Source of the DNA: a virus
Virus record (IMG/VR): IMGVR_UViG_3300012936_003622
Coordinates: 1 to 24,552 of that record
Direction: 5' to 3' (one strand)
DNA: 24,552 nt
The notes beneath the pieces were generated by a model. It searched no databases, was not told where the DNA came from, and was given only the letters and a program-made list of their open reading frames with translations. This document shows, piece by piece, positions 13,777 through 21,785 of the stretch (its first letter is position 1; each line of letters starts with the position of its first letter). The position numbers and the translations under genes are program-made.

Positions 13777-14939
13777 AAATTTTTTATATGGGTCTAGAGC
13801 CTTACGAAGGCAGATACACACTACAACTACAAGACTGGACTGAACGAGCATACAAAAAAAGAAAAATAGATTATGTGGTAGTGCCAGGCACAACCATAGA
13901 TGATTCCAAAGCAATCAGTGTCGGACAGGTACTTGACGCACACGGCAGAAGTTATTTTGGTATGAGTCAAATGATGAATCTTGTACAAATGATGCGTAAC
14001 GGTGAAATCACAAACAAAGATATCATATTTTTTGAAGATATGTTCCAACCAGGTATGGAATCACTGCCTTACATATTGAATCAGGTGGACGAAAAACACA
14101 GACCCACAATATATTTGAGATGTTTGGCACAGGCCATAGATCCAGATGACTTTGTACACGTTTGGGGTATGAGCAAATGGATGAGTCTGTATGAACAACT
14201 GTGTAATGAAATTCCCAACGTGGTGATATTGGCCAGCAACGAAGAAATGGTGGCACATATGCGTATCGCAAACTGGCGGGCACCCATATACAACATATCA
14301 GGATTGAGTTTTGGCAAAGAAGAAGTGCAAGGCAGAGTAGAACAAAAACCTTTCATAGAAAGGAAACAACGAGTGGTGTTTGGTGCCAGATGGGATCAAG
14401 AGAAGCAACCGCAGTTCTTTATGGACTTGGCGCAGGCCTACAAAGAAAAGCATCCAGAAACAGAATTTGCCATTTGTGCAGGTGGACCTTTGAGATCTAA
14501 TAACAAATTTTATGTGGAAGAAGCAAGACACTTGGCCAAACAAGGCATTATCACAATCAATGAAAATCTCAAAAAGAATGATTACTACAACATATTAGCA
14601 GACTCCAGAGTGTTGTTCAACTGTGCGTTACAGGATTGGACATCCAACACAGTGAGTGAAGCAGACGCATTGGGTTGTAATGTGTTGTTTCCAGCATACA
14701 GATCATTTCCAGAAGTGTTCAACAACGATCACACAAGAATGTATATTCCGTGGTCACAACAGGACGCAATGGCAAAATTAGAAACATTAATCAGCAAACC
14801 ATCCCCTAGTATAGGTCAAATATCAGACTGGACTGACAGCACAATAGACAGAATGATTGACATTATGACAGGCAAGGGCGAACAATGGAGAAGAGATGGC
14901 GCACACTACAGAACACCAGTCTCAGAAAACAAATATTAA
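13773..14939 (+). CDS. GT-B fold glycosyltransferase-like protein
   Basis: The 388-residue protein has two Rossmann-like halves. The C-terminal half carries the signs of a GT-B glycosyltransferase: a strand-turn VVFGARWDQEKQPQFFMDL (from about residue 200), EFAICAGGPL, then FNCALQDWTSNTVSEADALG and NVLFPAYRSFPEVF (about 290-325), which correspond to the nucleotide-sugar-binding region with an acidic residue (E in SEADALG). The N-terminal half (FFEDMFQPGMESLPYIL) fits the acceptor domain. Donor and acceptor are unknown. The GalE-like gene follows with a 44-base overlap, which suggests a UDP-hexose donor. Targets could be modified DNA, a virion protein or a host surface glycan. Confidence 0.75.
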   Translation: MKIFYMGLEPYEGRYTLQLQDWTERAYKKRKIDYVVVPGTTIDDSKAISVGQVLDAHGRSYFGMSQMMNLVQMMRNGEITNKDIIFFEDMFQPGMESLPYILNQVDEKHRPTIYLRCLAQAIDPDDFVHVWGMSKWMSLYEQLCNEIPNVVILASNEEMVAHMRIANWRAPIYNISGLSFGKEEVQGRVEQKPFIERKQRVVFGARWDQEKQPQFFMDLAQAYKEKHPETEFAICAGGPLRSNNKFYVEEARHLAKQGIITINENLKKNDYYNILADSRVLFNCALQDWTSNTVSEADALGCNVLFPAYRSFPEVFNNDHTRMYIPWSQQDAMAKLETLISKPSPSIGQISDWTDSTIDRMIDIMTGKGEQWRRDGAHYRTPVSENKY

Positions 14940-15927
14940 AACATTGTCACCATCTGTGCTTGTCACAGGCGGGGCAGGGTATGTGGGATCACACTGTTGC
15001 AAGTTCCTAGCGAAGAACGGCTACACACCTGTGGTGATTGATCGCAATCTCAAAGACAAACCTGTGGCTTATGGTCCAAGTTTTGAGATAGACATACCCA
15101 GCAACATACAGGCACTGGATGAAATAATCAAAAGATACAACATTGAAAGTTGTATACATTTTGCGGGCAGTGCCTCTGTGGCAGAGTCAGTGGCAGATCC
15201 CAGTGGCTACTACAAAAACAATGTGATTGCCACAATAGCACTGTTGGATAAGTTGAGAGAACACGGCATAAAAACATTTGTGTACAGTTCCAGTGCGGCC
15301 ACTTATGGTGATCCTGGCATACGTATGGCCAAGGAATCTGATACTGCCAAACCAATCAATCCATATGGTGCCACAAAATTGATGATGGAACAAATTTTAC
15401 GAGATTACTACATAGCATACGGAATGAACAGTGTGGGATTGAGATATTTCAATGCCGCAGGTGCTGATCCAGAAGCAGAGATTGGTGAACTCAGAGACAA
15501 AGAAACACACATTATCCCCATAGCAATAGGAGCCGCTAGACAGGGCAAAACATTCAAGTTGTTTGGAGACCGTTATCCCACAGAAGACGGAACCTGTGTG
15601 AGAGATTATGTACACGTGATGGATCTAGCAGATGCCCACGTGAAGGCTTTGAACTATGCCAGTAAAAATCACGGTGCCAAAGTGTTGAACTTGGGTTCAG
15701 GACAGGCCACTTCAAACAAAAAGATACTGGAAATCATACAACAACACACAGGCAAAATGGAAATCAGCATTGAACCCAACAGAGCAGGAGATCCTGCCTA
15801 CTTGGTTGCTGACATTTCGCTGGCAAAGGAAATTTTAGATTGGGAACCAACACAAAGTTCAATTGACAACGTGGTGGCAACTGCTGTAAAATGGTATAAC
15901 AAGGTACACAAAAAGGAAATACAATAA
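14896..15927 (+). CDS. galE: UDP-glucose 4-epimerase-like NAD-dependent sugar epimerase
   Basis: This is an extended short-chain dehydrogenase of 343 residues. The NAD-binding motif TGGAGYVGSH lies at 24-33. The catalytic features are YSSSAATYG (from Y130) and NPYGATK (Y157, K161), the YxxxK pair. LRYFNAAGADPEAEIGE and GTCVRDYVHVMDLADAHVKAL are typical of GalE rather than of dehydratases. It would interconvert UDP-glucose and UDP-galactose or a related sugar. A Shine-Dalgarno GGAG (14886-14889) six bases before the ATG supports this start even though it overlaps the glycosyltransferase gene by 44 bases. It ends in TAATG with folE. Confidence 0.92.
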   Translation: MAHTTEHQSQKTNIKTLSPSVLVTGGAGYVGSHCCKFLAKNGYTPVVIDRNLKDKPVAYGPSFEIDIPSNIQALDEIIKRYNIESCIHFAGSASVAESVADPSGYYKNNVIATIALLDKLREHGIKTFVYSSSAATYGDPGIRMAKESDTAKPINPYGATKLMMEQILRDYYIAYGMNSVGLRYFNAAGADPEAEIGELRDKETHIIPIAIGAARQGKTFKLFGDRYPTEDGTCVRDYVHVMDLADAHVKALNYASKNHGAKVLNLGSGQATSNKKILEIIQQHTGKMEISIEPNRAGDPAYLVADISLAKEILDWEPTQSSIDNVVATAVKWYNKVHKKEIQ

Positions 15928-16637
15928 TGGATGATATGTTAAAAGACAGTTGGCAACCAGAAGGGCCAGTAAGTAAAAAGATCAGAGACAGAATCACAAA
16001 GGCAGGCAAAAGATTTCACGCCAACGACAACATAGCAGAATATATTGAGGAAGGTGAATTAGATCAACTCCAACAGGAAGTACAAGACAAACTTCAAAGT
16101 GTGTTTGAAAGTCTAGTTATTGACACAGACAATGATCACAACACACAAGAAACTGCCAAACGTGTGGCCAAGATGTGGTTACGAGAAACATTTGGTGGTA
16201 GATACAATCCATTTCCAAGAGTTACAAGTTTTCCTAATATGGGTTACAAGAGTATGTACACATCTGGTCCAATCAGCATTAGATCAACGTGTGCTCACCA
16301 CTTTCAAAACATAGTGGGCAATGCTTGGGTGGGTATTATTCCCAACGGCAAGGTGATTGGGTTGAGTAAGTTCAACAGAATTGTACATCATATTGCTGAA
16401 CGTCCACAGATACAGGAAGAAATGACCACACAGATTGCTGAAGCACTACAAGAATATGCACACACTAAAAATATTGCAGTTGTGGTCAAAGCAGAACATC
16501 ACTGTATGACACACAGAGGTGTAAAAGAACACGAATCAGATATGACCACAGCAATTATGTTGGGTGCTTTCAAAGAAGATCCAGCAACCAGAGATGAATT
16601 TTATAAAATCTGTATGAGTATGAAGGGTCATGGCTAA
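15927..16637 (+). CDS. folE: GTP cyclohydrolase I
   Basis: FolE converts GTP to 7,8-dihydroneopterin triphosphate, the first step of folate and of 7-deazaguanine synthesis. The 236-residue product has the zinc ligands C122 and H125 in RSTCAHHFQNIVG and C193 in AEHHCMTHRGVKEH. IGLSKFNRIVHHIAERPQIQEEM matches the conserved GLSKxNRIV helix region. The N-terminal 45 residues are variable, as usual. With the QueD-like and QueE genes in the same window, a role in deazaguanine synthesis is more likely than folate. It overlaps galE (TAATG) and the next gene by 8 bases. Confidence 0.95.
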   Translation: MDDMLKDSWQPEGPVSKKIRDRITKAGKRFHANDNIAEYIEEGELDQLQQEVQDKLQSVFESLVIDTDNDHNTQETAKRVAKMWLRETFGGRYNPFPRVTSFPNMGYKSMYTSGPISIRSTCAHHFQNIVGNAWVGIIPNGKVIGLSKFNRIVHHIAERPQIQEEMTTQIAEALQEYAHTKNIAVVVKAEHHCMTHRGVKEHESDMTTAIMLGAFKEDPATRDEFYKICMSMKGHG

Positions 16638-16908
16638 AAAGAAACCTTTGACATCAGACGGCATACAGTACACAGGTGAAGAATTCATTGGTGAAGATTG
16701 GACATTTGATACACTGGACAATGGACTCAATGTTGGCACAGTGAGCACATCTTACACAGTGGATGGTATTGTAGATCCTTTTCAAATGAGTATGGACTTT
16801 GATCAGGATTTGAGAAAAAAATATCCAGCACTGCAAGATGCTTGGGAACACTATCACAATGTGAAAAAAATGTGCGAAGCAAAAGAACAGGAAGAAAATG
16901 AGAATTAA
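16630..16908 (+). CDS. Conserved hypothetical small protein
   Basis: The 92-residue protein starts MAKKKPLTSDGIQYTGEEFIG and continues with a beta-like, Thr/Asp-rich middle (TLDNGLNVGTVSTSYTVDG). It ends in a helical, acidic stretch (LQDAWEHYHNVKKMCEAKEQ). I recognise no enzyme motif; the C-terminal helix resembles short helices seen in other T4-like marine phage proteins. It sits between folE and the GMP reductase gene, overlapping both (8 and 11 bases), so it is translated with them. Confidence 0.75.
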   Translation: MAKKKPLTSDGIQYTGEEFIGEDWTFDTLDNGLNVGTVSTSYTVDGIVDPFQMSMDFDQDLRKKYPALQDAWEHYHNVKKMCEAKEQEENEN

Positions 16909-17950
16909 AGAAGACATAAAACTAAATTTTGACGATGTGTTGATGGAACCCAAACGTTCCACATTGAGTTCAAGACGTGATGTTGATATGACACGTAAGT
17001 TCACATTCCGTAATTCAGGGAAGGTGATGAACTTCACTCCTATATTTGCCAGCAACATGGACGGTGTAGGCACATTCAGTATGGCCAAAGTGCTACAAGA
17101 ATACAAAATGATGACTGTGATCACAAAAAGCACCACACTGGATCAATGGAAAGAGGCAGTTGGTACAGGATTACGATTACAGAGTGTGAGTGTGTGTACA
17201 GGAACAAACAAAATTTGGGATCCTGAAGCCGCAGATTACAAAAATATGCAAGATGTTTTAACAAGTTTTCCAGATGTCAAAATGATCACTGTTGATGTGG
17301 CCAACGCATATCATCAAAATTTTGTGGACTTTATCAAACAGGTCAGAGACGACTATCCAGACAAAGTGATTGTGGCAGGTAATGTTGTGACACCAGAAAT
17401 GGTTGAAGAATTAATAATCAACGGTGCTGACATGGTCAAAATAGGAATAGGTCCTGGAAGTGTTTGTACCACTAGAACAATGACAGGTATTGGTGTTCCT
17501 CAGTTTTCAGCAATACTGGAATGTGCTGATGCGGCCAACGGTGTTGATGGACACATAATGGCAGATGGTGGATGTGTTTGGCCTGGAGACATTGCCAAAG
17601 CATTGGGCGGTGGTGCTCACGCTGTGATGATTGGCGGTATGTTGGCAGGACACGACGAATCAGAACAACCTGTTAAGGATGGCAAAATAGAATTTTATGG
17701 TATGAGTTCAGACCGTGCCCGAGAAAAACACGGCAAGAGAAAAGACGGATACAGAGGCAACGAGGGTAGATGGATCAGTCTGCCTTACAGAGGTGCCGTA
17801 CAAGACACAGTTGAAGACATACTGGGCGGTGTGAGATCAGCGGCCACATACATTGGTGCCAGAAGATTGAAAGATATGCCCAAGTGTGCAACTTTTGTAA
17901 GAGTAGAAAACAACATCAACAGGGTTTATGAACGATTCACAATTGGATAG
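16898..17950 (+). CDS. guaC: GMP reductase-like (IMPDH/GMPR family)
   Basis: The 350-residue length matches bacterial GuaC (about 347), and the CBS domains of most IMP dehydrogenases are absent. The active-site loop is GIGPGSVCTTRTMTGIGVPQ with catalytic Cys at residue 190. Other family words are NFDDVLMEPKRSTLSSR, FASNMDGVGTF, VAGNVVTPEMVEELI, IMADGGCVWPGDIAKALGGG and EGRWISLPYRG. GMP reductase converts GMP to IMP with NADPH and release of ammonia, letting guanine serve as a source of adenine nucleotides. An IMPDH activity cannot be excluded by eye. It lies with folE and a purine phosphoribosyltransferase, forming a purine salvage group. Confidence 0.88.
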   Translation: MRIKEDIKLNFDDVLMEPKRSTLSSRRDVDMTRKFTFRNSGKVMNFTPIFASNMDGVGTFSMAKVLQEYKMMTVITKSTTLDQWKEAVGTGLRLQSVSVCTGTNKIWDPEAADYKNMQDVLTSFPDVKMITVDVANAYHQNFVDFIKQVRDDYPDKVIVAGNVVTPEMVEELIINGADMVKIGIGPGSVCTTRTMTGIGVPQFSAILECADAANGVDGHIMADGGCVWPGDIAKALGGGAHAVMIGGMLAGHDESEQPVKDGKIEFYGMSSDRAREKHGKRKDGYRGNEGRWISLPYRGAVQDTVEDILGGVRSAATYIGARRLKDMPKCATFVRVENNINRVYERFTIG

Positions 17951-18263
17951 GATAGAACCAATCAAAGAAAAATTAGACGACAAGATCAAAGCCTTGAATA
18001 GTTCAAGGGTTTATAAGAAGGTAACTCCACGTGGAGATCTTTCTTGGTACGTGAAATGGTTCAGTGTGTTGCTGATTTTGATTGCCACAGCGACTCGTAG
18101 TGTGGGCACAATACCTCACATTGATATGTGGTTTGGCCTGTTTGGCACAATGGGTTGGGCGTGGGTTGGATACCTATGGCACGACAGGGCACTGCTATTC
18201 CTAAATGCAGTGTTGGTTACTTTGTTAATGGTAGGACTAATGAATTATTATTTTGCAATATGA
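17928..18263 (+). CDS. Small membrane protein
   Basis: The 111-residue product has a charged N-terminal 40 residues, then hydrophobic segments at about 44-60 (VKWFSVLLILIATATRS), 67-85 (MWFGLFGTMGWAWVGYLW) and 90-109 (LLFLNAVLVTLLMVGLMN). The pattern with a WHDRALLFLNA word is one I recall from short membrane proteins of alphaproteobacteria and marine phages, function unknown. It overlaps guaC by 23 bases, and its stop overlaps the next start (ATGA). It probably lies in the inner membrane. Confidence 0.8.
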   Translation: MNDSQLDRIEPIKEKLDDKIKALNSSRVYKKVTPRGDLSWYVKWFSVLLILIATATRSVGTIPHIDMWFGLFGTMGWAWVGYLWHDRALLFLNAVLVTLLMVGLMNYYFAI

Positions 18264-18724
18264 CAGAAGAAGTAAAAAAAAGTTACTTTACAACTGGACA
18301 GATGCGTAATGCATTGATCCAGATAGAAGATCAAATGGTACACAGTGCTTGGATGCCGTCAATCATACTAGGTATAAACAGAGGTGGTTGTATTCCAGGA
18401 GTGTATCTAAGTCACAGACTGCGAGTGCCACACGAGGCATTAGACATCAGATTGAGAGATCATCAAGCCAAACCAAATTTGGCCACATTGGAAAAAGCAT
18501 TTGCATTCCAAAAAAAGATTCTTATCATAGACGACATAAACGATTCAGGTGCCACATTCAAATACATAGAAGATAATTTTGGACGCAACGAAGATCGTGT
18601 GCGTTTTGCCGCTTTGGTCAACAACAAACCATCTGCTGTGAAATTAAATTACCACGGTTACGAAATCAACAAAGAAGAAGCACCCGCTTGGATTGTGTTC
18701 CCTTGGGAAGAATGGGACAAATGA
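18260..18724 (+). CDS. Purine-type phosphoribosyltransferase
   Basis: The ATG at 18260 shares ATGA with the upstream stop; the frame continues upstream to 18128 but that part lies inside the membrane-protein gene. The 154-residue product has the PRPP-binding loop ILIIDDINDSGAT (D91, D92) and an upstream IILGINRGGCIPGVYLSHRL strand-helix, the usual two landmarks of type I phosphoribosyltransferases of the xanthine/hypoxanthine-guanine group. The C-terminus ending IVFPWEEWD also recalls that group, where an aromatic residue stacks on the purine. It would join guanine, xanthine or hypoxanthine to PRPP. The exact base cannot be read from the sequence. GuaC and the purine permease nearby fit purine salvage. 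Confidence 0.88.
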   Translation: MTEEVKKSYFTTGQMRNALIQIEDQMVHSAWMPSIILGINRGGCIPGVYLSHRLRVPHEALDIRLRDHQAKPNLATLEKAFAFQKKILIIDDINDSGATFKYIEDNFGRNEDRVRFAALVNNKPSAVKLNYHGYEINKEEAPAWIVFPWEEWDK

Positions 18725-19536
18725 ATGAGTTTGAAAGAGAACAAAATCTACAAAAGATATTTCACAAATTATCAGAAAAAAATATTTTAGATATTAGTAA
18801 CCAACTACCTGATAAAAAATATTACGAATTTTTATACCATGCTTGGTTTACAAAAAATACAACAGAGGTAAAAAAATTTTATGAAAAGTGGAACGAATGG
18901 AAAGAATGGCATTATCCTATTGATGACCTTGTGCGTTTTAAAAAAATAGTTTTAGATAATAAACAACACATAAAAGATAAAAAAATTTTAGATATTGGTT
19001 CACATTTGGGTTACATATCTTTATTTTGTTTATATAATGGTTGCCAAAAAGTAATTGGTGTAGAACCAAGAAAAATAAAACATGAGTTATCAAACTTTAT
19101 TTGTGCAGAAGCAGGATATCAAAACTTTGAATTTGTGTTGGGTTCAACACATGACAACTTTATTTTTACTGATTACGCTATTGATACTGTAATTTTATCT
19201 GCTTTAATTTACCATATTGCTGATCATTATACTTTACTTGAAAAAATTTCCAAATCTTCAGCAAAATGTTTAATAATTGAAAATTGTGAAAAGAAAGATA
19301 TTGCATTCCAAATAAATCCTCAAGTGAAATGGGAAATTGAAAAAACAAGCGAGGGTAAAGATAACGGAGGTTGGTTTGGTAATAAAACACAATCTCTTGT
19401 TGGTACACCAAATCAACCTTTTATTAACCAAATTATGTTTGAATTAGGATGGACTCTGCAGACCAATCAATATTTTCAAGTTCAAACACATTTGCCAGAA
19501 AAAAGATTAATGTCAACAAGTGTATTTGTAAGATAA
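18721..19536 (+). CDS. Class I SAM-dependent methyltransferase, AT-rich
   Basis: The 271-residue product starts in ATGA overlap with the phosphoribosyltransferase gene. The SAM motif is KILDIGSHLGYIS (D91, G93, G97), followed by an acidic second strand IGVEPRK, DTVILSALIYHI and SSAKCLIIENC. It resembles FkbM/UbiE-like small-molecule or sugar methyltransferases; no DNA-methylase NPPY motif is seen. Its composition is much more AT-rich than the genes before and after (a sampled line was about 23% GC), like the cassette at 4695-5905, which suggests recent acquisition. It closes the long operon; a new promoter starts 14 bases after its stop. Confidence 0.85.
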   Translation: MNEFEREQNLQKIFHKLSEKNILDISNQLPDKKYYEFLYHAWFTKNTTEVKKFYEKWNEWKEWHYPIDDLVRFKKIVLDNKQHIKDKKILDIGSHLGYISLFCLYNGCQKVIGVEPRKIKHELSNFICAEAGYQNFEFVLGSTHDNFIFTDYAIDTVILSALIYHIADHYTLLEKISKSSAKCLIIENCEKKDIAFQINPQVKWEIEKTSEGKDNGGWFGNKTQSLVGTPNQPFINQIMFELGWTLQTNQYFQVQTHLPEKRLMSTSVFVR

Positions 19537-19549
19537 CGTAAAAGTTGTA

Positions 19550-19579
19550 TTGACTTTAACTCCAATTTACTGCTAAAAT
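19550..19579 (+). promoter_or_regulatory. Sigma70-like extended -10 promoter of the purine permease gene
   Basis: The -35 is TTGACT (19550-19555) and the -10 is TAAAAT (19574-19579), with 18-base spacing and a TG at 19571-19572 forming an extended -10. A leader of about 28 bases with Shine-Dalgarno TAAGGAGG (19601-19608) leads to the ATG at 19614. The permease is thus transcribed on its own and translated from a strong site. Confidence 0.7.
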
Positions 19580-19613
19580 TACTGACATTAATAAAAACCT
19601 TAAGGAGGATTTA

Positions 19614-20906
19614 ATGTTAGAAAAACTATTTGGTTTAACAAAAGCCAAGACCACAGTGAAAACTGAGATCATGGCCGGAGTTGCCACTTTCCTAACAATG
19701 GCCTACATCACGGTTGTCAATCCAGCAATACTTTCAACAGAAGGTTCTGGAATGGACTTTGGTGCTGTGTTCACAGCAACAATCATAGCCGCGGTTGTGG
19801 GAACATTGATAATGGGGTTATGGGCCAATTGGCCTGTGGCACTAGCACCAGGTATGGGACTTAATGCGTTCTTTACATTTGGTGTTATCTTTGGAATGGG
19901 ATATACTTTTCAACAGGCACTGGCGGCTGTATTTGTAGCCGGTATTGTGTTTATTGTATTATCAGTAACACCTGCAAGAAAGTATATTATAAATTCTATT
20001 CCGAGAAGTATGAAACTTGGAGTTGGAGCCGGCATAGGATTATTCCTTGCCATAATTGGCTTCAAAAATGCAGGTATCGTTGTAGATAATCCTGCCACTC
20101 TAGTTGGACTTGGAGATATCTCTAGTTGGCCTGTGTTATTAGCAGGTTTGGGTTTTGCTGTGATGGCAATTCTTGACAAGAGAAAAATTCCAGGTGCGAT
20201 CATAATTGGAATATTAGCAGTCAGCATCATTGCTTGGATATTTGGCGTATCCGATCTAAATGGTGTGGCGGGTGCGATACCTAGTCCGGCTCACGCTTTC
20301 AGTCTAGACTTTAGTCTGATTGCCACAGCAGGGTTCATTGGTACTGCGTTTGCATTCTTGTTCGTGGACTTTATGGACACAGCAGGTACTTTGACTTCTG
20401 TGGCCAACTTGACTGGTAAAGTCAACAAAAACGGAGAAGTTGAAGGCATTGACAAGGCGTTGTTATCAGATTCTGTGGCAACATCTGTGGGTGCTCTAGC
20501 AGGAACATCAAACACTACTTCATACATTGAAAGTGGTGCTGGTATCAAAGAAGGTGGAAAAACTGGACTGACAGCAGTGACAGTGGCAGTGCTATTTTTG
20601 GCCTGCTTGTTCTTTGCTCCGTTGGCTCAGAGTATTCCAGCGTTCGCAACTGCACCGGCATTGATATTCATCGCAACATATTTCTTGAGAAATCTTAAGG
20701 ATATTGATTGGGATGATGTGAGTGAATACGCACCGGCCGTACTAGCGGCTGTCATCATGCCTTTGACATTTAGTATTGCCTACGGTATTGCGTTAGGATT
20801 TATTTCTTATGTGGTCATCAAGGCCCTAAGTGGTAAACACGCGGAATTGAACGGCGGCAGTCTAGCAATCGCGGCAGTAAGTTTATTATACTTCATAGTC
20901 GTATAA
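19614..20906 (+). CDS. AzgA-type purine base permease (guanine/hypoxanthine)
   Basis: The 430-residue integral membrane protein belongs to the AzgA/PbuG branch of purine permeases by its words: N-terminal EIMAGVATFLTMAYITVVNP, ALAPGMGLNAFFTF, FLFVDFMDTAGTLTSVA, then SVGALAGTSNTTSYIESGAGI (the substrate-site NTT/E region) and EGGKTGLTAV. About 12-14 hydrophobic segments span the length, as in the family (about 430-450 aa). It would import hypoxanthine, guanine or adenine by proton symport through the host inner membrane. It has its own extended -10 promoter, a strong Shine-Dalgarno and a terminator-like hairpin, so it is an independent unit. Such a transporter is uncommon in phages. Confidence 0.93.
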   Translation: MLEKLFGLTKAKTTVKTEIMAGVATFLTMAYITVVNPAILSTEGSGMDFGAVFTATIIAAVVGTLIMGLWANWPVALAPGMGLNAFFTFGVIFGMGYTFQQALAAVFVAGIVFIVLSVTPARKYIINSIPRSMKLGVGAGIGLFLAIIGFKNAGIVVDNPATLVGLGDISSWPVLLAGLGFAVMAILDKRKIPGAIIIGILAVSIIAWIFGVSDLNGVAGAIPSPAHAFSLDFSLIATAGFIGTAFAFLFVDFMDTAGTLTSVANLTGKVNKNGEVEGIDKALLSDSVATSVGALAGTSNTTSYIESGAGIKEGGKTGLTAVTVAVLFLACLFFAPLAQSIPAFATAPALIFIATYFLRNLKDIDWDDVSEYAPAVLAAVIMPLTFSIAYGIALGFISYVVIKALSGKHAELNGGSLAIAAVSLLYFIVV

Positions 20907-20912
20907 GTTTTG

Positions 20913-20934
20913 TGGGGGAATTAATTTTCCCCCA
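20913..20934 (+). terminator. GC-rich hairpin after the permease gene
   Basis: An 8-bp stem TGGGGGAA / TTCCCCCA (20913-20920 with 20927-20934) encloses a 6-base loop. It is followed by ATTGACTTTCTAA, which lacks a long T run, so termination may be partial. The hairpin touches the -35 of the next promoter. It is the clearest hairpin found in the window. Confidence 0.55.
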
Positions 20935-20963
20935 TTGACTTTCTAATCTAAATACTTTATAAT
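20935..20963 (+). promoter_or_regulatory. Sigma70-like promoter (TTGACT-17-TATAAT) of the cupin/QueE unit
   Basis: TTGACT (20935-20940) and TATAAT (20958-20963) are 17 bases apart. The -10 ends 7 bases before the ATG at 20971, so the expected start is about 20970 and the leader is essentially absent. The CTAAATAC octamer (20948-20955) lies inside the spacer, as in the clamp promoter. Confidence 0.7.
20948..20955 (+). promoter_or_regulatory. CTAAATAC motif nested in the cupin promoter
   Basis: This is the third exact copy of the octamer found before a gene (others at 2058 and 9368). If used as a T4-type late element, transcription would start near 20961. Role inferred from recurrence. Confidence 0.4.
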
Positions 20964-20970
20964 TAAAATT

Positions 20971-21357
20971 ATGGGAAATATAGCAGGAAAAATTTGGGGA
21001 TCAACAGAATTAATTCTCGCCAACAATTCACTTGAATTCCACAGAATAGATTACAAAGCAGGTGGCGTCTGCTCCAAACACAAACACGAATACAAATGGA
21101 ACGGCTTCTACGTGGTTTCAGGCAAAATGAAAATACGTGTTTGGCAAAAAGATTACGATTTAATTGACGAGACCATACTTGGTCCTGGAGACTTCACAGC
21201 AGTCAAACCTGGATTGTATCACACATTTGAAGGGTTGGAAGACGGAGTTGCATTTGAGTTATACTGGGCCAACTTCTCACACAATGACATACAGAGAGAA
21301 TCTGTAGGACATATCAAAACAGACAACATAGTTAGATTAGACAAAAAGAAAAAATAA
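20971..21357 (+). CDS. Cupin-domain protein
   Basis: The 128-residue single-domain cupin has the first motif GGVCSKHKHEYKWNGFYVVSG (H37, H39, E40) and a second motif around GPGDFTAVKPGLYHTFEG (H84), giving the usual metal ligands. Short cupins of this kind occur in cyanophages and related phages, sometimes labelled as sugar isomerase-like; the substrate is unknown. It is the first gene after its promoter, with a near-leaderless start and no Shine-Dalgarno. It joins the next gene by TAATG. Confidence 0.85.
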   Translation: MGNIAGKIWGSTELILANNSLEFHRIDYKAGGVCSKHKHEYKWNGFYVVSGKMKIRVWQKDYDLIDETILGPGDFTAVKPGLYHTFEGLEDGVAFELYWANFSHNDIQRESVGHIKTDNIVRLDKKKK

Positions 21358-21785
21358 TGGCTGACATCTATCATATATTTGCAGATCATAATGCAGATGT
21401 AAATGCCAAAGAATTTGCAGTCAAGATGCGAAGGTTTCTAGATCAAATGGTAAGAATGGGCAGGATGAACAGTTATAGACTTACCAGAGCAAAACTGGGT
21501 TTCAGATCAATGAACTTGCCAGAATTTCATATAATGATGGAATTTGACAATATGCAACAGTTGGACGATGCTATGACTTCTGTGATACGCAACGAAGAAA
21601 ACATTGAAGAAGCACACGTGGGATTCAACCAATTGGTAGATGTTGAAACAATACAGCATTTCCTTTACCGAGACTATCCAGATGATCTAGATACCAAAAC
21701 GTTGACAAAAGGTCAACAACAGTATACAATTCAAGAGATAGCAGAGGCAACAAAAAACATAGACCCAACAATATGGAAAAAATAA
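21357..21785 (+). CDS. DUF6614-like conserved protein
   Basis: The 142-residue protein reads as a ferredoxin-like alpha-beta sandwich: MADIYHIFADHNADVNAKEF, a helix FLDQMVRMGRMNSYRLTR, FHIMMEFDNMQQLDDAM and IEEAHVGFNQLVD. It matches my memory of the DUF6614 family found in marine alphaproteobacteria and phages; no function is known to me. The C-terminal 30 residues are polar. It overlaps the QueE gene by 13 bases and the cupin gene by 1. Confidence 0.75.
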   Translation: MADIYHIFADHNADVNAKEFAVKMRRFLDQMVRMGRMNSYRLTRAKLGFRSMNLPEFHIMMEFDNMQQLDDAMTSVIRNEENIEEAHVGFNQLVDVETIQHFLYRDYPDDLDTKTLTKGQQQYTIQEIAEATKNIDPTIWKK

